A DNA stretch of 64,000 bases from Planktothrix rubescens CCAP 1459/22 (lineage in GTDB: Bacteria > Cyanobacteriota > Cyanobacteriia > Cyanobacteriales > Microcoleaceae): the NCBI GenBank assembly GCA_904830895.1, contig LR882958.1, forward strand, positions 1,606,001 through 1,670,000, read 5' to 3'. Shown piece by piece: positions 1 to 9,352 of this stretch. A program made the translations under genes and the position numbers. Under the pieces are notes generated by a model, which did not search any database, had not been told where the DNA came from, and saw only the letters and a list, made by a program, of their open reading frames with translations. How positions within the stretch are numbered: position 1 is the stretch's first letter; every line of letters begins with the position of its first letter.

Positions 1-1
1 A

Positions 2-1174
2 ATCAAAAATAATCAATCAATTAATCGTATCCCCAAAGACAAAATTTTATCCGCAGAATCAGAATTATTATCAGGAAGTAAAACCCCATCTTGGTTTGAT
101 TCTTTACGAGATAATTTTACCTTTGACTCCAGCTTTTTTCGTCACGGACTCCGGTTAAGTATCATGACCACAATTGGAGTAGCTATTTATAGTATAGCAG
201 AACTTCCCCAGGGAAATTGGTTAACTATTACAATTTTAGTGGTATTACAGCCTAGTTTTGGCAATACCTTTCAACGATTTTTTCATCGGATGTTAGGAAC
301 AATTTTAGGCGCGATAGTTACCCCGATTTTTTGGTTACTAATTCCCAGTCAATTAATTTTACAAACCATTAATTTAAGTTCAATTGTGATCGGATTTGCT
401 TTAATTCCTTTTCATTATGGTTTAGCTGTATTCTTTATCTCTATATTTGCTATTGGAGCAGAAATGAGTAGACAGGGGGGAGATTGGCAAGTCGCAATGA
501 TTCGTTTTCTCTGGACTTGTGTGGGGTCAGCCTTAGCTTTTGTCGGGGCATTTTTATTATTTAGACCAAATGAAAAAGAACAGTTATCGGTTAAATTAGT
601 CAAAGCGATCGCAGCTTCCTTAGATTACTTTAATGCAGTTTTATTGGTTTATTTAGGAACCATCCCTTATGATTTAAACCTAATTATTAAACAACGACAA
701 AAAACCCGTTTAGCCTATTTTAATGCTCAAGCAGCCTTACAACAGTTAAGCAGTGATCCGAATACCTCGGCCACGGATATTGAACCGAAAATAGCACTAT
801 TAATTTATTTACATCGATTTAGTCGTTCTGTGAGTGTTTTACTCGCACAACTTGAGCATTTTAGTGGCACTGAACCCCATCCCGAATTAGCGAATTTTGT
901 TGAACAAGTTAATCAATTTTTTCTACCTCTAATTAGCTCCATTTTAACCGGAACTTTACCGCCTGCCTCACCCACTTTTGAACCTTCAATTCAAACCATA
1001 CAAACCCACTTACAAACCTTACAAGTAACTCGCCTCCAAGAATTTGCTGCCGATCAAGACTATACCCCTACCCGTCAAATTTTAAAAGATTATACCATTC
1101 TAGGAATTGAACTTAATCAAATGCTCAATTCCCTCAACTCTATTGATTCTACCGTTGTCCGTTTAAACCAATAA
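2..1174 (+). CDS. FUSC-family inner-membrane protein (3' part)
   Basis: The reading frame is open from base 2, so the gene starts before the window; about 390 codons are visible up to the TAA at 1172. The first internal ATG (164) falls inside a conserved stretch (FRHGLRLSIMTT) and is not the start. The visible part has a cluster of hydrophobic helices (roughly bases 150-570: GVAIYSIA, WLTITILVVLQPSF, LGTILGAIVTPIFWLLI, a long pair around GLAVFFISIFAIGA, then ALAFVGAFLLF) followed by a soluble helical tail. This is the layout of the YccS/YhfK/aromatic-acid-exporter (FUSC) family: membrane half then cytoplasmic half. Substrate cannot be told. The gene converges with the DUF4912 gene. Confidence 0.8.
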   Translation: MKNNQSINRIPKDKILSAESELLSGSKTPSWFDSLRDNFTFDSSFFRHGLRLSIMTTIGVAIYSIAELPQGNWLTITILVVLQPSFGNTFQRFFHRMLGTILGAIVTPIFWLLIPSQLILQTINLSSIVIGFALIPFHYGLAVFFISIFAIGAEMSRQGGDWQVAMIRFLWTCVGSALAFVGAFLLFRPNEKEQLSVKLVKAIAASLDYFNAVLLVYLGTIPYDLNLIIKQRQKTRLAYFNAQAALQQLSSDPNTSATDIEPKIALLIYLHRFSRSVSVLLAQLEHFSGTEPHPELANFVEQVNQFFLPLISSILTGTLPPASPTFEPSIQTIQTHLQTLQVTRLQEFAADQDYTPTRQILKDYTILGIELNQMLNSLNSIDSTVVRLNQ

Positions 1175-1176
1175 AA

Positions 1177-1203
1177 AACCCCTCAAATCAGATCGAGGGG
1201 GGA
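1177..1203 (-). terminator. Intrinsic terminator of the DUF4912 gene
   Basis: CCCCTC (1179-1184) and GAGGGG (1195-1200) form a 6-bp GC stem with a 10-nt loop. Read on the minus strand the hairpin is followed directly by a run of six T. It lies about 60 bp past the stop of the minus-strand gene and abuts the stop of the converging plus-strand gene, which has no T-run on its own side. Confidence 0.7.
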
Positions 1204-1262
1204 TAATTTGGATAACTATATTGTTAACATTGTTAACAGTTTGATCTCAAATTGATTTCAAA

Positions 1263-3890
1263 TTAATGAATCCATTCGGGTATCGCTTCTTCTTTCGTAT
1301 TAGTCCGACGTTCCGGGGTTTCACGCACAAACTTGAGATGGACAGAACGGGTTTGTTCTCCATCGGCGGCTACGGCGAAAATCGGGAAGTCGAGTAAACC
1401 ATCTTGGAAAGACATCTGTAACCGGAATGTACCATCGGAGTTCAGTTTAATCGGACGTCCACCAATAGTTAAGTTAGCACTAGGTTCGGTCGCCCCATAA
1501 ACAATTAGTTCAGCATCGGCCACTAACCAGAAGTCCCGGGGACGTATGGGAGGCATTGAAGCGCCCATCCCAATACCAGACATTCCCATCCCAGACATTG
1601 TATAGCCAAATCCAGCACCAGACTCCGTATAACCCACACCCGATTGAGTGTAACCAATACCAGATTGAGTATAGCCAACACCAGACTGGGTATAACCTAA
1701 TCCAGCACCAGACTCCGTATAACCCACACCCGATTGAGTGTAACCAATACCAGATTGAGTATAGCCAACACCAGACTGGGTATAACCTAATCCAGCACCG
1801 GACTCCGTATAACCCACACCCGATTGAGTGTAACCAATACCAGATTGAGTATAGCCAACACCAGACTGGGTATAACCTAATCCAGCACCGGACTCCGTAT
1901 AACCCACACCCGATTGAGTGTAACCAATACCAGATTGAGTATAGCCAACACCAGACTGGGTATAACCTAATCCAGCACCGGACTCCGTATAACCCACACC
2001 CGATTGAGTGTAACCAATACCAGATTGAGTATAGCCAACACCAGACTGGGTATAACCTAATCCAGCACCAGACTCCGTATAACCCACACCCGATTGAGTG
2101 TAACCAATACCAGATTGAGTATAGCCAACACCAGACTGGGTATAACCTAATCCAGCACCAGACTCCGTATAACCCACACCCGATTGAGTGTAACCAATAC
2201 CAGATTGAGTATAACCAACACCAGACTGGGTATAACCTAATCCAGCACCGGACTCCGTATAACCCACACCGGATTGAGTGTAGCCAATACCCGATTGAGT
2301 ATAACCAACACCCGACTGGGTATAACCTAATCCAGCACCGGACTCCGTATAACCCACACCCGATTGAGTGTAACCAATACCCGATTGAGTATAACCAACA
2401 CCAGATTGGGTATAACCTAATCCAGCACCGGACTCCGTATAACCCACACCGGATTGAGTGTAACCAATACCAGATTGGGTATAACCAATACCAGATTGGG
2501 TATAACCTAATCCAGCCCCAGACTCCGTATAACCAACACCGGATTGAGTGTAGCCAATACCAGATTGGGTATAACCAATACCCAGACCCACACCAGAAAG
2601 ACCAATACCCGACTGGGTATAACCTAATCCAGCACCGGACTCCGTATAACCCACACCGGATTGAGTGTAACCAATACCAGATTGGGTATAACCAATACCC
2701 AGACCCACACCAGAAAGACCAATACCCGACTGGGTATAACCTAATCCAGCCCCGGATTCCGTATAACCCACACCGGATTGAGTGTAACCAATACCAGATT
2801 GAGTGTAGCCAATACCTAGACCCACACCAGACAGACCAATACCCGATTGGGTTTGTCCAACACCGGACTGGGTATAACCCACACCCGATTGAGTGTAACC
2901 AATACCAGATTGAGTATAACCAATACCTAGACCCACACCAGAAAGACCAATACCCGATTGGGTTTGTCCAACACCGGACTGGGTGTAACCCAAACCGACA
3001 CCAGACTGAACTTCACCAACACCTGAAGCCCACATTCCCACGCCGGAGGGGAATATAAAAGAACTCACAGCCTTTTCGGGTTTAACAACTTGGTGCATCG
3101 AACCAAAGAAAGAACCCGCAATCCGCTTGGATTCTGCTTCCTTGGATAACCCAAATACATCGCTATGAACCCCAGCCAGAACATAGGATTTTTTGGGGAC
3201 AGGGAACTCATAGAAGGTTTTCCCTTTTAATTCTTCTTCCCAAGAAACGGTAATAAACTGATCGTCAATCCATTCTGTGGGATAAACCGGAGGAATCCGA
3301 GTCGCCGCAGAACGAGCTAATTCTAACCAACGACCGTCAACACAGCGATAACCAATTTCAACAACATAGTCGCGATCGCTGACTGGTATGGGTAAATACC
3401 ATTCCCTCGCTAACTCATCACGGGGATATTCTTGAATACTATGGGGACTTTGAGAGTCTAAATCAATATCAGTAACATCATAAATCCGCAGGGCTAACTG
3501 TTGCCCTCCTTGGCGTCGAAACATTTCCTTCTGTTCGTTAGAAACGTCCCAGTAAGTATAGGCTGACTCAGGATCTCGGGACATCATGACAATCTGGCTT
3601 TCACCATACCCACCGGGTAAGTCGGCTAAACCCTCATCCACGGAGGATAGGGAATCAGCTATCTGATAGTTCTGACCGGCTAGAGAAAACTTTGCAACTT
3701 CCACTTCTTCTTGTGCCTCCAATGCGCGAGATGGATTAGGGGTTCCAAACTTCTGACTTTCGATTTCCTCGATAGCTTCTAAAAGCTGAGATTTACGCAT
3801 TCGACTATAGCGAGAAATGCCATATTCACTTGCTACTTTGCGAAGTTGCCGCAGTGTCATAGTTTCTAAAGGTGGGCGTTCCTTTGACAT
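1263..3890 (-). CDS. DUF4912 protein with giant GYTQSGV heptad repeat array
   Basis: 875 residues in three parts. Residues 1-45 (MTLRQLRKVASEYGISRYSR) form a Rho-N/SAP-like helical module. Residues about 90-225 (SRDPESAYTYWDVS...) are the DUF4912 domain, typical of cyanobacteria and Firmicutes. Residues about 285-775 are almost entirely repeats of the heptapeptides GYTQSGV, GYTQSGI and GYTESGAGL, and a short beta-rich domain closes the protein (AELIVYGATEPSANLTI...). The domain pair suggests a nucleic-acid or regulatory role, but no function is established. The array is Gly/Ser/Thr/Tyr-rich without charge or signal peptide, so it is either a repetitive solenoid or a disordered linker. It follows ftn2 on the same strand, with a terminator in between, so it probably has its own promoter. 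Confidence 0.85.
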   Translation of the reverse strand: MSKERPPLETMTLRQLRKVASEYGISRYSRMRKSQLLEAIEEIESQKFGTPNPSRALEAQEEVEVAKFSLAGQNYQIADSLSSVDEGLADLPGGYGESQIVMMSRDPESAYTYWDVSNEQKEMFRRQGGQQLALRIYDVTDIDLDSQSPHSIQEYPRDELAREWYLPIPVSDRDYVVEIGYRCVDGRWLELARSAATRIPPVYPTEWIDDQFITVSWEEELKGKTFYEFPVPKKSYVLAGVHSDVFGLSKEAESKRIAGSFFGSMHQVVKPEKAVSSFIFPSGVGMWASGVGEVQSGVGLGYTQSGVGQTQSGIGLSGVGLGIGYTQSGIGYTQSGVGYTQSGVGQTQSGIGLSGVGLGIGYTQSGIGYTQSGVGYTESGAGLGYTQSGIGLSGVGLGIGYTQSGIGYTQSGVGYTESGAGLGYTQSGIGLSGVGLGIGYTQSGIGYTQSGVGYTESGAGLGYTQSGIGYTQSGIGYTQSGVGYTESGAGLGYTQSGVGYTQSGIGYTQSGVGYTESGAGLGYTQSGVGYTQSGIGYTQSGVGYTESGAGLGYTQSGVGYTQSGIGYTQSGVGYTESGAGLGYTQSGVGYTQSGIGYTQSGVGYTESGAGLGYTQSGVGYTQSGIGYTQSGVGYTESGAGLGYTQSGVGYTQSGIGYTQSGVGYTESGAGLGYTQSGVGYTQSGIGYTQSGVGYTESGAGLGYTQSGVGYTQSGIGYTQSGVGYTESGAGLGYTQSGVGYTQSGIGYTQSGVGYTESGAGFGYTMSGMGMSGIGMGASMPPIRPRDFWLVADAELIVYGATEPSANLTIGGRPIKLNSDGTFRLQMSFQDGLLDFPIFAVAADGEQTRSVHLKFVRETPERRTNTKEEAIPEWIH
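1615..3000 (-). repeat. 90-bp tandem repeats inside the DUF4912 gene
   Basis: The segment beginning GACTCCGTATAACC recurs exactly every 90 bp at 1621, 1711, 1801, 1891, 1981, 2071, 2161, 2251, 2341, 2431 and 2521, encoding 30 residues (four heptads plus GL) each time. Neighbouring units differ at only a few positions. Beyond 2580 the pattern loosens into mixed units that add SGVGLGIG segments, up to about 3000. Units are nearly identical in DNA as well as protein, pointing to recent expansion or homogenisation by slippage or unequal recombination, so copy number is probably variable and could be mis-assembled. Confidence 0.95.
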
Positions 3891-4092
3891 AAAAGAGTGA
3901 TCTCCATTGGCTTAAACAGCAGATTGATAACTCTGTAGAAATTCTTAGGGATCATGGGGATCGCTTGATTACTCACCATATTGCAGAAAATATTAAGTTT
4001 GGTCAAGGGGTAAACGGATATTGATAAGTAAATATACACAGTTTTCGGGATTTTGGGGATCATTATGTCATGAAACCCTGACATTTGGAGGT

Positions 4093-4128
4093 AAAAAAAA
4101 CCTCTTTGGGGATCAAAGAGGTTTTTTT
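4093..4128 (-). terminator. Strong bidirectional-type hairpin after ftn2
   Basis: AAACCTCTTTG (4098-4108) pairs with CAAAGAGGTTT (4114-4124) around a 5-nt loop, with A-run before and T-run after. On the minus strand it follows the ftn2 stop (4132) by a few bases and has the T-tract needed for intrinsic termination. Confidence 0.85.
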
Positions 4129-4131
4129 CCA

Positions 4132-6459
4132 TCAACGAATCACTTGCCAATCTTCAATGCGCCAAGCTCCATCCTTGCGAATAAACCGATACTGAATCTG
4201 TAAAGAGGCATCCTCAGTATTTTGGGCCTGACCGCGACTGAAAAACTGGGTTTGTTCCTGAACATTGGCAATGGCGATCGCTTGGTTGGGATTGGTCTGA
4301 TCCATCTGGACTTCACTAACTTTGACGTTGTGTTTATAAGTGCGATGGGAACCATCTTGTTTCATATTTTGTGACATAGCCACCCAACGGGCCAAGGCTG
4401 GATCAACTAATATTTCCCGCAGCCCCTCAACTTGATACTCTGGCCCCAGGGCAGCGGATTTTGCCGATAACCATTGATTCAGTTTGGCTTCCGCCACTTC
4501 GGGAGTGATTTTTTCCGGTTCGGCGGTAACGGGTGTCGGTTCAGGAATCGGTAAGGGAGGCTGGCTTAACTGCACCATTGCCTGTTCCCCTTTCAAAGTT
4601 GGCCCAGACCAGCCCAAAACATCGGCGAAGGCTCCCCAAACCCTGGAAAGTAAGAACCAAAGCAACCAAAGTCCGAATAACCCTCCCAGACCTAGAATTA
4701 ATAACCGACGCCATTGACTAGAATCATTTTTCCGTTGAATCCGACGCAGACTGCTGCTATTGGCAGAGCTAGAAGCGTTTTTGGAGGCGGGAGTTGGAGG
4801 GACATTAGCCGACGCCGCCGGGTCTGGGAGCGGTTGTGGGGAAGTTTCGGAAGCACCGCGACGGGAAGATTCAGGAATTTTGTGATTTCCTTGCAAAGAT
4901 GTTGCCGTAGAACCCGTTTCTACCGCAGTCCGAACACTGGCTGGGGGTTGGGAGGGGGCTAAGGGTTCTTGGAGATTGGCACTCGATACCCCCATATTTC
5001 TAGCGGCTAAAGTGGCCGTTAAAGCGTCTAAAGAAGCCTGGGTGAGTTGAGGACTCGTTTCCGTTGCACCGGGGGCTGGGGTCATGGACTTTGATCCAGA
5101 ACCTGGGTTTGTCGGCGGACGTCTTGGTTGCACTACCACCCACTCATTAGAAGGGCTGCCCGTTTCATTGGGTAGGGCTTCGAGATAGGCCTGGACATGG
5201 GGATCGGCAAAATAATCCTTCAAGGATACCGACTTATCCAGCAAATCCCGAAAATGGGGAAACACCTCATCCTGTAACCAGCTTTCCGCATATAAACATA
5301 ATCCGGGTAACAGGTCGGGGGAATTCTGGGAATTTTCTCTGATAAAGGCAATGGGTTCGCGTTCCTGACTTAATTCTAGGGAACGACTGGCTTCTTCGGT
5401 TTGCCCCAACAATAAGGCACAAACAGCCTTTTCTAAATGCACATCCTGTCGCCGCCCCAACTGCATCAGCATTAATTTAGCCTTGCGAATTAGGGCGGGT
5501 TGGGCCTCGGCAAATCCTTGAGCAATTAAGGCATAAACCGCTAAATAGGTGGCAACGGCCGAAGGGCGACGGGCTTCGGTTTCAAATAACCCCTGTTGTT
5601 CGGCGGTGGTCATCTGGCGACGGAGTTGCTGCACAAACCGCAGAAAGTCTTCAACGCCTAAACCTGACCCATCATCCCCTTGACCATCAATACCGCTACG
5701 TTCGTGGAGCATTTCCCGGAGGAGTTGCAGTCCTTTGCGACGTTCTGCGGCTTTTTCTAGGGGGAGTTGGAGTAATTCTAAAATCCGATAGGGACGGAGT
5801 TTGTAGAGATCCGTTTGCATTTCACCTCTTAAACTGGCAAATAAGCTTTCCCTTAATAATAGATTCTGTCCGGCTTCTAAGGAAGAAGCGGCATTTTCAT
5901 ATTGTCCTTGTTGCCATTGTTCTCGACCCAGTTCTAAATAGGCACTGGTGACGGTTAAAACAATATCGGGAACAATTAGGGAGGCTTCCCCAAAACGGCC
6001 ATCTTTTAACCCAATACTGCCCGTATTCAAATAGGGGTGACAGAGTTTCACCACTAATTCATATTCCCCTAACTCATGCAGGAGTAATAAAGCTCCCACA
6101 AATTGTTGATCTTCGATCTCAATACTGGGGGTATGGGCATCGATCACGGGTTCGAGGGCTGTGGATTCGGGGGTGGCCCGTTTCCCGAAGGCCGGAGTTT
6201 TAACTTCTGATTCGGGTTCGTAGGTTTTGGCTAAAAACCCCATATCATAAGCATTTCGCTGATCGGCATCCGATAAAATAGCATAAGCCTCGTCAATCAA
6301 CTGTTTGCGCGCGGCGATCGCTAAATCAGAATACTCCCGTCTCGGAAGTTGCAAAGTGCGATCGCGGTGCGCTTGCTTCAGTTGTTCTGGAGTTGCTTGA
6401 ATCGGTAAGCCTAATATTCGGTAATAATCGAGTGGAATACGCACGGGCAACTTCCCCAA
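4132..6459 (-). CDS. ftn2: Cell division protein Ftn2/ZipN (ARC6 homologue)
   Basis: 775 residues. The N-terminus (RIPLDYYRILGLPIQATPEQ) is the diagnostic J-like domain of cyanobacterial Ftn2/ZipN and chloroplast ARC6; the HPD tripeptide of true DnaJ proteins is absent (HRD instead), as expected for this family. A long helical middle region follows, then a Ser/Pro-rich linker (about 440-570), one membrane helix (about 583-607, LLILGLGGLFGLWLLWFLL) and the C-terminal ARC6-type IMS domain ending RIEDWQVIR. In cyanobacteria the protein binds FtsZ at the inner membrane and recruits other divisome proteins. Length and order match the family. It lies between gor and the DUF4912 gene, all on the minus strand. 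Confidence 0.93.
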   Translation of the reverse strand: MGKLPVRIPLDYYRILGLPIQATPEQLKQAHRDRTLQLPRREYSDLAIAARKQLIDEAYAILSDADQRNAYDMGFLAKTYEPESEVKTPAFGKRATPESTALEPVIDAHTPSIEIEDQQFVGALLLLHELGEYELVVKLCHPYLNTGSIGLKDGRFGEASLIVPDIVLTVTSAYLELGREQWQQGQYENAASSLEAGQNLLLRESLFASLRGEMQTDLYKLRPYRILELLQLPLEKAAERRKGLQLLREMLHERSGIDGQGDDGSGLGVEDFLRFVQQLRRQMTTAEQQGLFETEARRPSAVATYLAVYALIAQGFAEAQPALIRKAKLMLMQLGRRQDVHLEKAVCALLLGQTEEASRSLELSQEREPIAFIRENSQNSPDLLPGLCLYAESWLQDEVFPHFRDLLDKSVSLKDYFADPHVQAYLEALPNETGSPSNEWVVVQPRRPPTNPGSGSKSMTPAPGATETSPQLTQASLDALTATLAARNMGVSSANLQEPLAPSQPPASVRTAVETGSTATSLQGNHKIPESSRRGASETSPQPLPDPAASANVPPTPASKNASSSANSSSLRRIQRKNDSSQWRRLLILGLGGLFGLWLLWFLLSRVWGAFADVLGWSGPTLKGEQAMVQLSQPPLPIPEPTPVTAEPEKITPEVAEAKLNQWLSAKSAALGPEYQVEGLREILVDPALARWVAMSQNMKQDGSHRTYKHNVKVSEVQMDQTNPNQAIAIANVQEQTQFFSRGQAQNTEDASLQIQYRFIRKDGAWRIEDWQVIR

Positions 6460-6511
6460 CGGTGAGAAACTGATTTAGCCATATTAGCAGGAAATGGCAG
6501 AAATAGAAATA

Positions 6512-6593
6512 AATTACGAATTACGAATTACAAATTACGAGTTATCAACTCTTAAATTCTTAATTCCTAATTCGTAATTCTTAATTCGTAATT
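6512..6593. repeat. Inverted TAATTCG repeat hairpin
   Basis: The left arm carries AATTACG units (6512-6540) and the right arm the complementary CGTAATT/TTAATTC units (6561-6593), giving a long AT-rich hairpin immediately past the gor stop. The same unit recurs at 29405-29430, 40133-40169 and about 42136-42162, so it is a dispersed genomic repeat that may double as a terminator. Confidence 0.7.
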
Positions 6594-6595
6594 GT

Positions 6596-7939
6596 TTAAA
6601 GGGTGACAAATTCTTCTCCACTACTGGGGTGAATTCCCATGGTATTATCAAAGTCTTTTTTGGTCGCTCCCATATTAACCGCGATCGCTACTCCTTGAAT
6701 TAGTTCCGCCGCATCTTTTCCGACAGTATGGGCACCTAAAACCTGATCGGTATTAGTTTCCACAATTAATTTAATAAATATTTTATCTTCTGATCCAGTA
6801 AAACTATGGAACATGGGACGAAAACGGGCCGTGTAACATTTAATATTGTCACCAAATTTTTCCCGGGCCTGGGTTTCGGTTAAACCCACGGTAGCGGCTT
6901 CGGGATAGGAAAAAACTGCCGTGGCAATATTTTCATGGGTAATAAATCGGGGTTGATGACCAAATTCCGTATCGGCAAAAGCTCGTCCTTCGGCGATCGC
7001 CACCGGGGTCAAATTCATCCGATCGGTACAATCTCCCACGGCAAAAATATTAGGTTGATTGGTACAACTATCGGCTGTCACCACAATTGCGCCTTTTTTA
7101 TTAATTTCTATCCCGGCATTTTCTAACCCTAATCCGGCTAAATTAGGTTGGCGTCCGGTGGCACAAAGTAGGGCATCTACGGTTATAGATTTTGAGTTTT
7201 TCCCCTTAAAAGACAACTTTAATCCAGCATCTGTTTTTTCAATTTTTTTAATTACTTTTTCGGTTAAGAATTGAATACCATGATTGGTCATGCCTTCTTG
7301 AATATTATTTCTAATATCTTCATCAAACCCATTTAAAATTAAATCTCGGCGAATAATTTGGGTGACATCACTACCTAATCCTTTGAGAATACTAGCAAAT
7401 TCCACCCCAATATAACCCCCACCCCAAACGGCAAATTTTTGAGGTTGTTCTGGGAGTAAAAACATTTCCCGGGAAGTAATACTATGTTCAATACCAGGAA
7501 TATCGGGTTTAACCGCTTCTCCTCCCACGGCAATTAAAATTTTATCGGCGGTAATTTTTTTGTCTCCCACTTCTACCGTATGGGGATCAATAAATTTAGC
7601 ATAACCAGAAATCAGTTCAACTCCAGCTTTTTCCAAAAAACTAATATGCAGTTGACTTAACCGTTTAACTTCCGTATCAACAGCAGTAATTAATTTATTC
7701 CAATCAAATTTAGGTTCAACTTCTCCCCATCCGTAACCCTGAGCATATTCGTACATATAGGAAAATTGAGAGGCATAAACCATTAATTTTTTAGGAACAC
7801 AACCCCGAATTACACAGGTTCCTCCGACTAAATCATATTCAGCGATCGCCACTTTTGCCCCATAGGATGCCGCCCGTTTTGAAGAAGCTAATCCACCGGA
7901 ACCTGCACCGATCACAAACAAATCATAATCATAACTCAT
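6596..7939 (-). CDS. gor: Glutathione-disulfide reductase
   Basis: 447 residues of the class I pyridine nucleotide-disulfide oxidoreductase family. Visible are the FAD-binding GAGSGGLASS at the N-terminus, the redox-active disulfide in GGTCVIRGCVPKK (about 40-52), the NADPH-binding GGGYIGVEFA (about 175), the second FAD motif IFAVGDCTDR, and the C-terminal dimerisation domain ending GIHPSSGEEFVTL with the catalytic HP pair. It reduces GSSG to GSH with NADPH in the cytosol. The RGCVPKK sequence and domain lengths favour glutathione reductase over dihydrolipoamide or mercuric reductase. The gene stands alone on the minus strand. Confidence 0.93.
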   Translation of the reverse strand: MSYDYDLFVIGAGSGGLASSKRAASYGAKVAIAEYDLVGGTCVIRGCVPKKLMVYASQFSYMYEYAQGYGWGEVEPKFDWNKLITAVDTEVKRLSQLHISFLEKAGVELISGYAKFIDPHTVEVGDKKITADKILIAVGGEAVKPDIPGIEHSITSREMFLLPEQPQKFAVWGGGYIGVEFASILKGLGSDVTQIIRRDLILNGFDEDIRNNIQEGMTNHGIQFLTEKVIKKIEKTDAGLKLSFKGKNSKSITVDALLCATGRQPNLAGLGLENAGIEINKKGAIVVTADSCTNQPNIFAVGDCTDRMNLTPVAIAEGRAFADTEFGHQPRFITHENIATAVFSYPEAATVGLTETQAREKFGDNIKCYTARFRPMFHSFTGSEDKIFIKLIVETNTDQVLGAHTVGKDAAELIQGVAIAVNMGATKKDFDNTMGIHPSSGEEFVTL

Positions 7940-8027
7940 AATCTAATTACCTCTTTTATGACCCTTGAATATTAATCTGTTCAATCCAGTTTAAATTATA
8001 GGGGTTTTTCGTGCCGTTATAGAGAAC

Positions 8028-8094
8028 GGGTAATGGGTAATGGGTAATGGGTAATGGGTAATGGGGAATAGGTAATGGGGAATAGGTAATGGGG
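8028..8094. repeat. GTAATGGG octamer microsatellite
   Basis: About eight consecutive units of GGGTAATG and its variants GGGGAATA. The reverse-complement run occurs at 42078-42131. It lies between the divergent gor and RTX genes, in the promoter region of either. Confidence 0.85.
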
Positions 8095-8184
8095 AAGATA
8101 TAAAATTTTTAATCAACAAGGGATAAAATAATTTCTAAATTGGGTAGTCCTATAATATTGATGATCTAACTCAAATCAAACAAT

Positions 8185-9096
8185 ATGCAATCCATCTCAT
8201 CAGAAACAGAATCCGTGAGCATCCGAGCACCGAGACACGCAGGGGAGGATCATTCCAATATTCCGGTAATCTCCCAACCTTTAACCCCTGGAGATCTGAA
8301 ATCAGGGCTATTTTTATTAACGGAAAATGCCGATACCGTTGAAATTGCCCCCGGAGTCCTCGGAAGTAACCCCCTAGGGATCTCTAAATATCCCAATGGG
8401 TTAGCCGCCTTGGGGGGAGATGATTATGTTCGGGGCTCCACAGACTCAGAAGCAATGAGGGGAAATCAGGGAAATGACACCCTCGAAGGTCAAGGGGGAA
8501 ATGATACCCTGTGGGGGGGTCAAGACTCCGATGTGCTTTATGGGGGTACGGGGGATGATCTGCTCAGTGGTAATTTGGGCAATGATTATCTGTTTGGGGA
8601 TGCAGATAATGATTTACTGCGAGGGGGTCAAGGGGAGGACGCCTTAGTCGGTGGGGCGGGAAATGATACCCTGATCGGTGATTTGGGCGTGGATCGGCTT
8701 TGGGGTAGTGAAGGTGCGGATGTATTTGTCCTACGCACCGATACCGCCACTCCTCCGCCAGTGGACTGTGGTTGCGGTAACGTTGATGGTCTTGACGAGA
8801 TTACCTCTGATTTTATCCTTGATTACAATAGCGTCCAAGGGGATAAAATCGGCTTGACGGGGGGGTTAACGGTTAATGATATTGTGTTAACCGAAAAAAC
8901 CATTACCTATGGCGATCGCCGAGATTATGATAGTAGTGGCCCTTTGCCTCTGGGTCAGATTAGAACTTTGGATTTTCAAATTGAATCAGCATCGGTGACA
9001 GTAATTACAGAAGCTAAAACCGGGAATGTTTTAGGTTTAGTCAAAGGAGTTTCTCCCGCGCAACTTCAATTTGTTTCTTTTTCAGATAGTATTTAA
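8185..9096 (+). CDS. RTX-type calcium-binding repeat protein
   Basis: 303 residues. Residues about 88-175 carry consecutive glycine/aspartate nonapeptides of the GGxGxDxLx type (GNQGNDTLEG, GGTGDDLLSG, GGAGNDTLIG), which fold into a calcium-binding parallel beta-roll. The C-terminal half (from WGSEGADVFVLR) resembles the domain that follows the roll in cyanobacterial RTX proteins and contains an unusual CGCG. There is no N-terminal signal peptide, consistent with type I secretion through a C-terminal signal; no ABC/HlyD partner is adjacent. The precise role (adhesin, S-layer, motility) cannot be told. Confidence 0.85.
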   Translation: MQSISSETESVSIRAPRHAGEDHSNIPVISQPLTPGDLKSGLFLLTENADTVEIAPGVLGSNPLGISKYPNGLAALGGDDYVRGSTDSEAMRGNQGNDTLEGQGGNDTLWGGQDSDVLYGGTGDDLLSGNLGNDYLFGDADNDLLRGGQGEDALVGGAGNDTLIGDLGVDRLWGSEGADVFVLRTDTATPPPVDCGCGNVDGLDEITSDFILDYNSVQGDKIGLTGGLTVNDIVLTEKTITYGDRRDYDSSGPLPLGQIRTLDFQIESASVTVITEAKTGNVLGLVKGVSPAQLQFVSFSDSI

Positions 9097-9175
9097 GGGA
9101 ACAGGGAAGACCGGATAATACTTCTGGCTGTTTCATATAAGTATTAAAATATTACAATCTTGACGCGGATTGATA

Positions 9176-9277
9176 TATAGCAATCCTAAATCAATCGCGG
9201 TAGGGGTAATTCATGAATTACCCCTACCGTCAGGGTTAAATTTGAAAAAATATGACAACTCAAATAGGATTGCTATA
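9176..9277. mobile_element. Small MITE-like element with TATAGCAATCCTA ends
   Basis: The left end TATAGCAATCCTAAAT (9176-9191) is matched by the inverted right end AAATAGGATTGCTATA (9262-9277); a further right end lies at 9325-9340. The 102-bp core contains a perfect 32-bp palindrome at 9198-9229. An outer pair GGCTGTTTCATATA (9126-9139) and TATATGAAACAGCC also flanks it. Related copies occur at 31024, 33346 and 56518. No coding capacity; it would need a transposase in trans. Confidence 0.7.
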
Positions 9278-9352
9278 TGAAACAGCCGGTGTTTACTTTT
9301 AAGCCGAAATCTTGGATATAACTCAAATAGGATTGCTATAAAATTGTTAGAT

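Noticed and set aside
1556-3058. A 500-codon open frame on the plus strand opposite the DUF4912 repeats.
   Set aside because: It exists only because the 90-bp repeat lacks stops in that frame; the protein is a monotonous YNQHQTGYNLIQ pattern, and the minus-strand gene has real domains on both sides.
3891-4131. Short frames on both strands between the DUF4912 gene and ftn2.
   Set aside because: They overlap the terminator hairpin, show no ribosome-binding site and have no protein-like composition.
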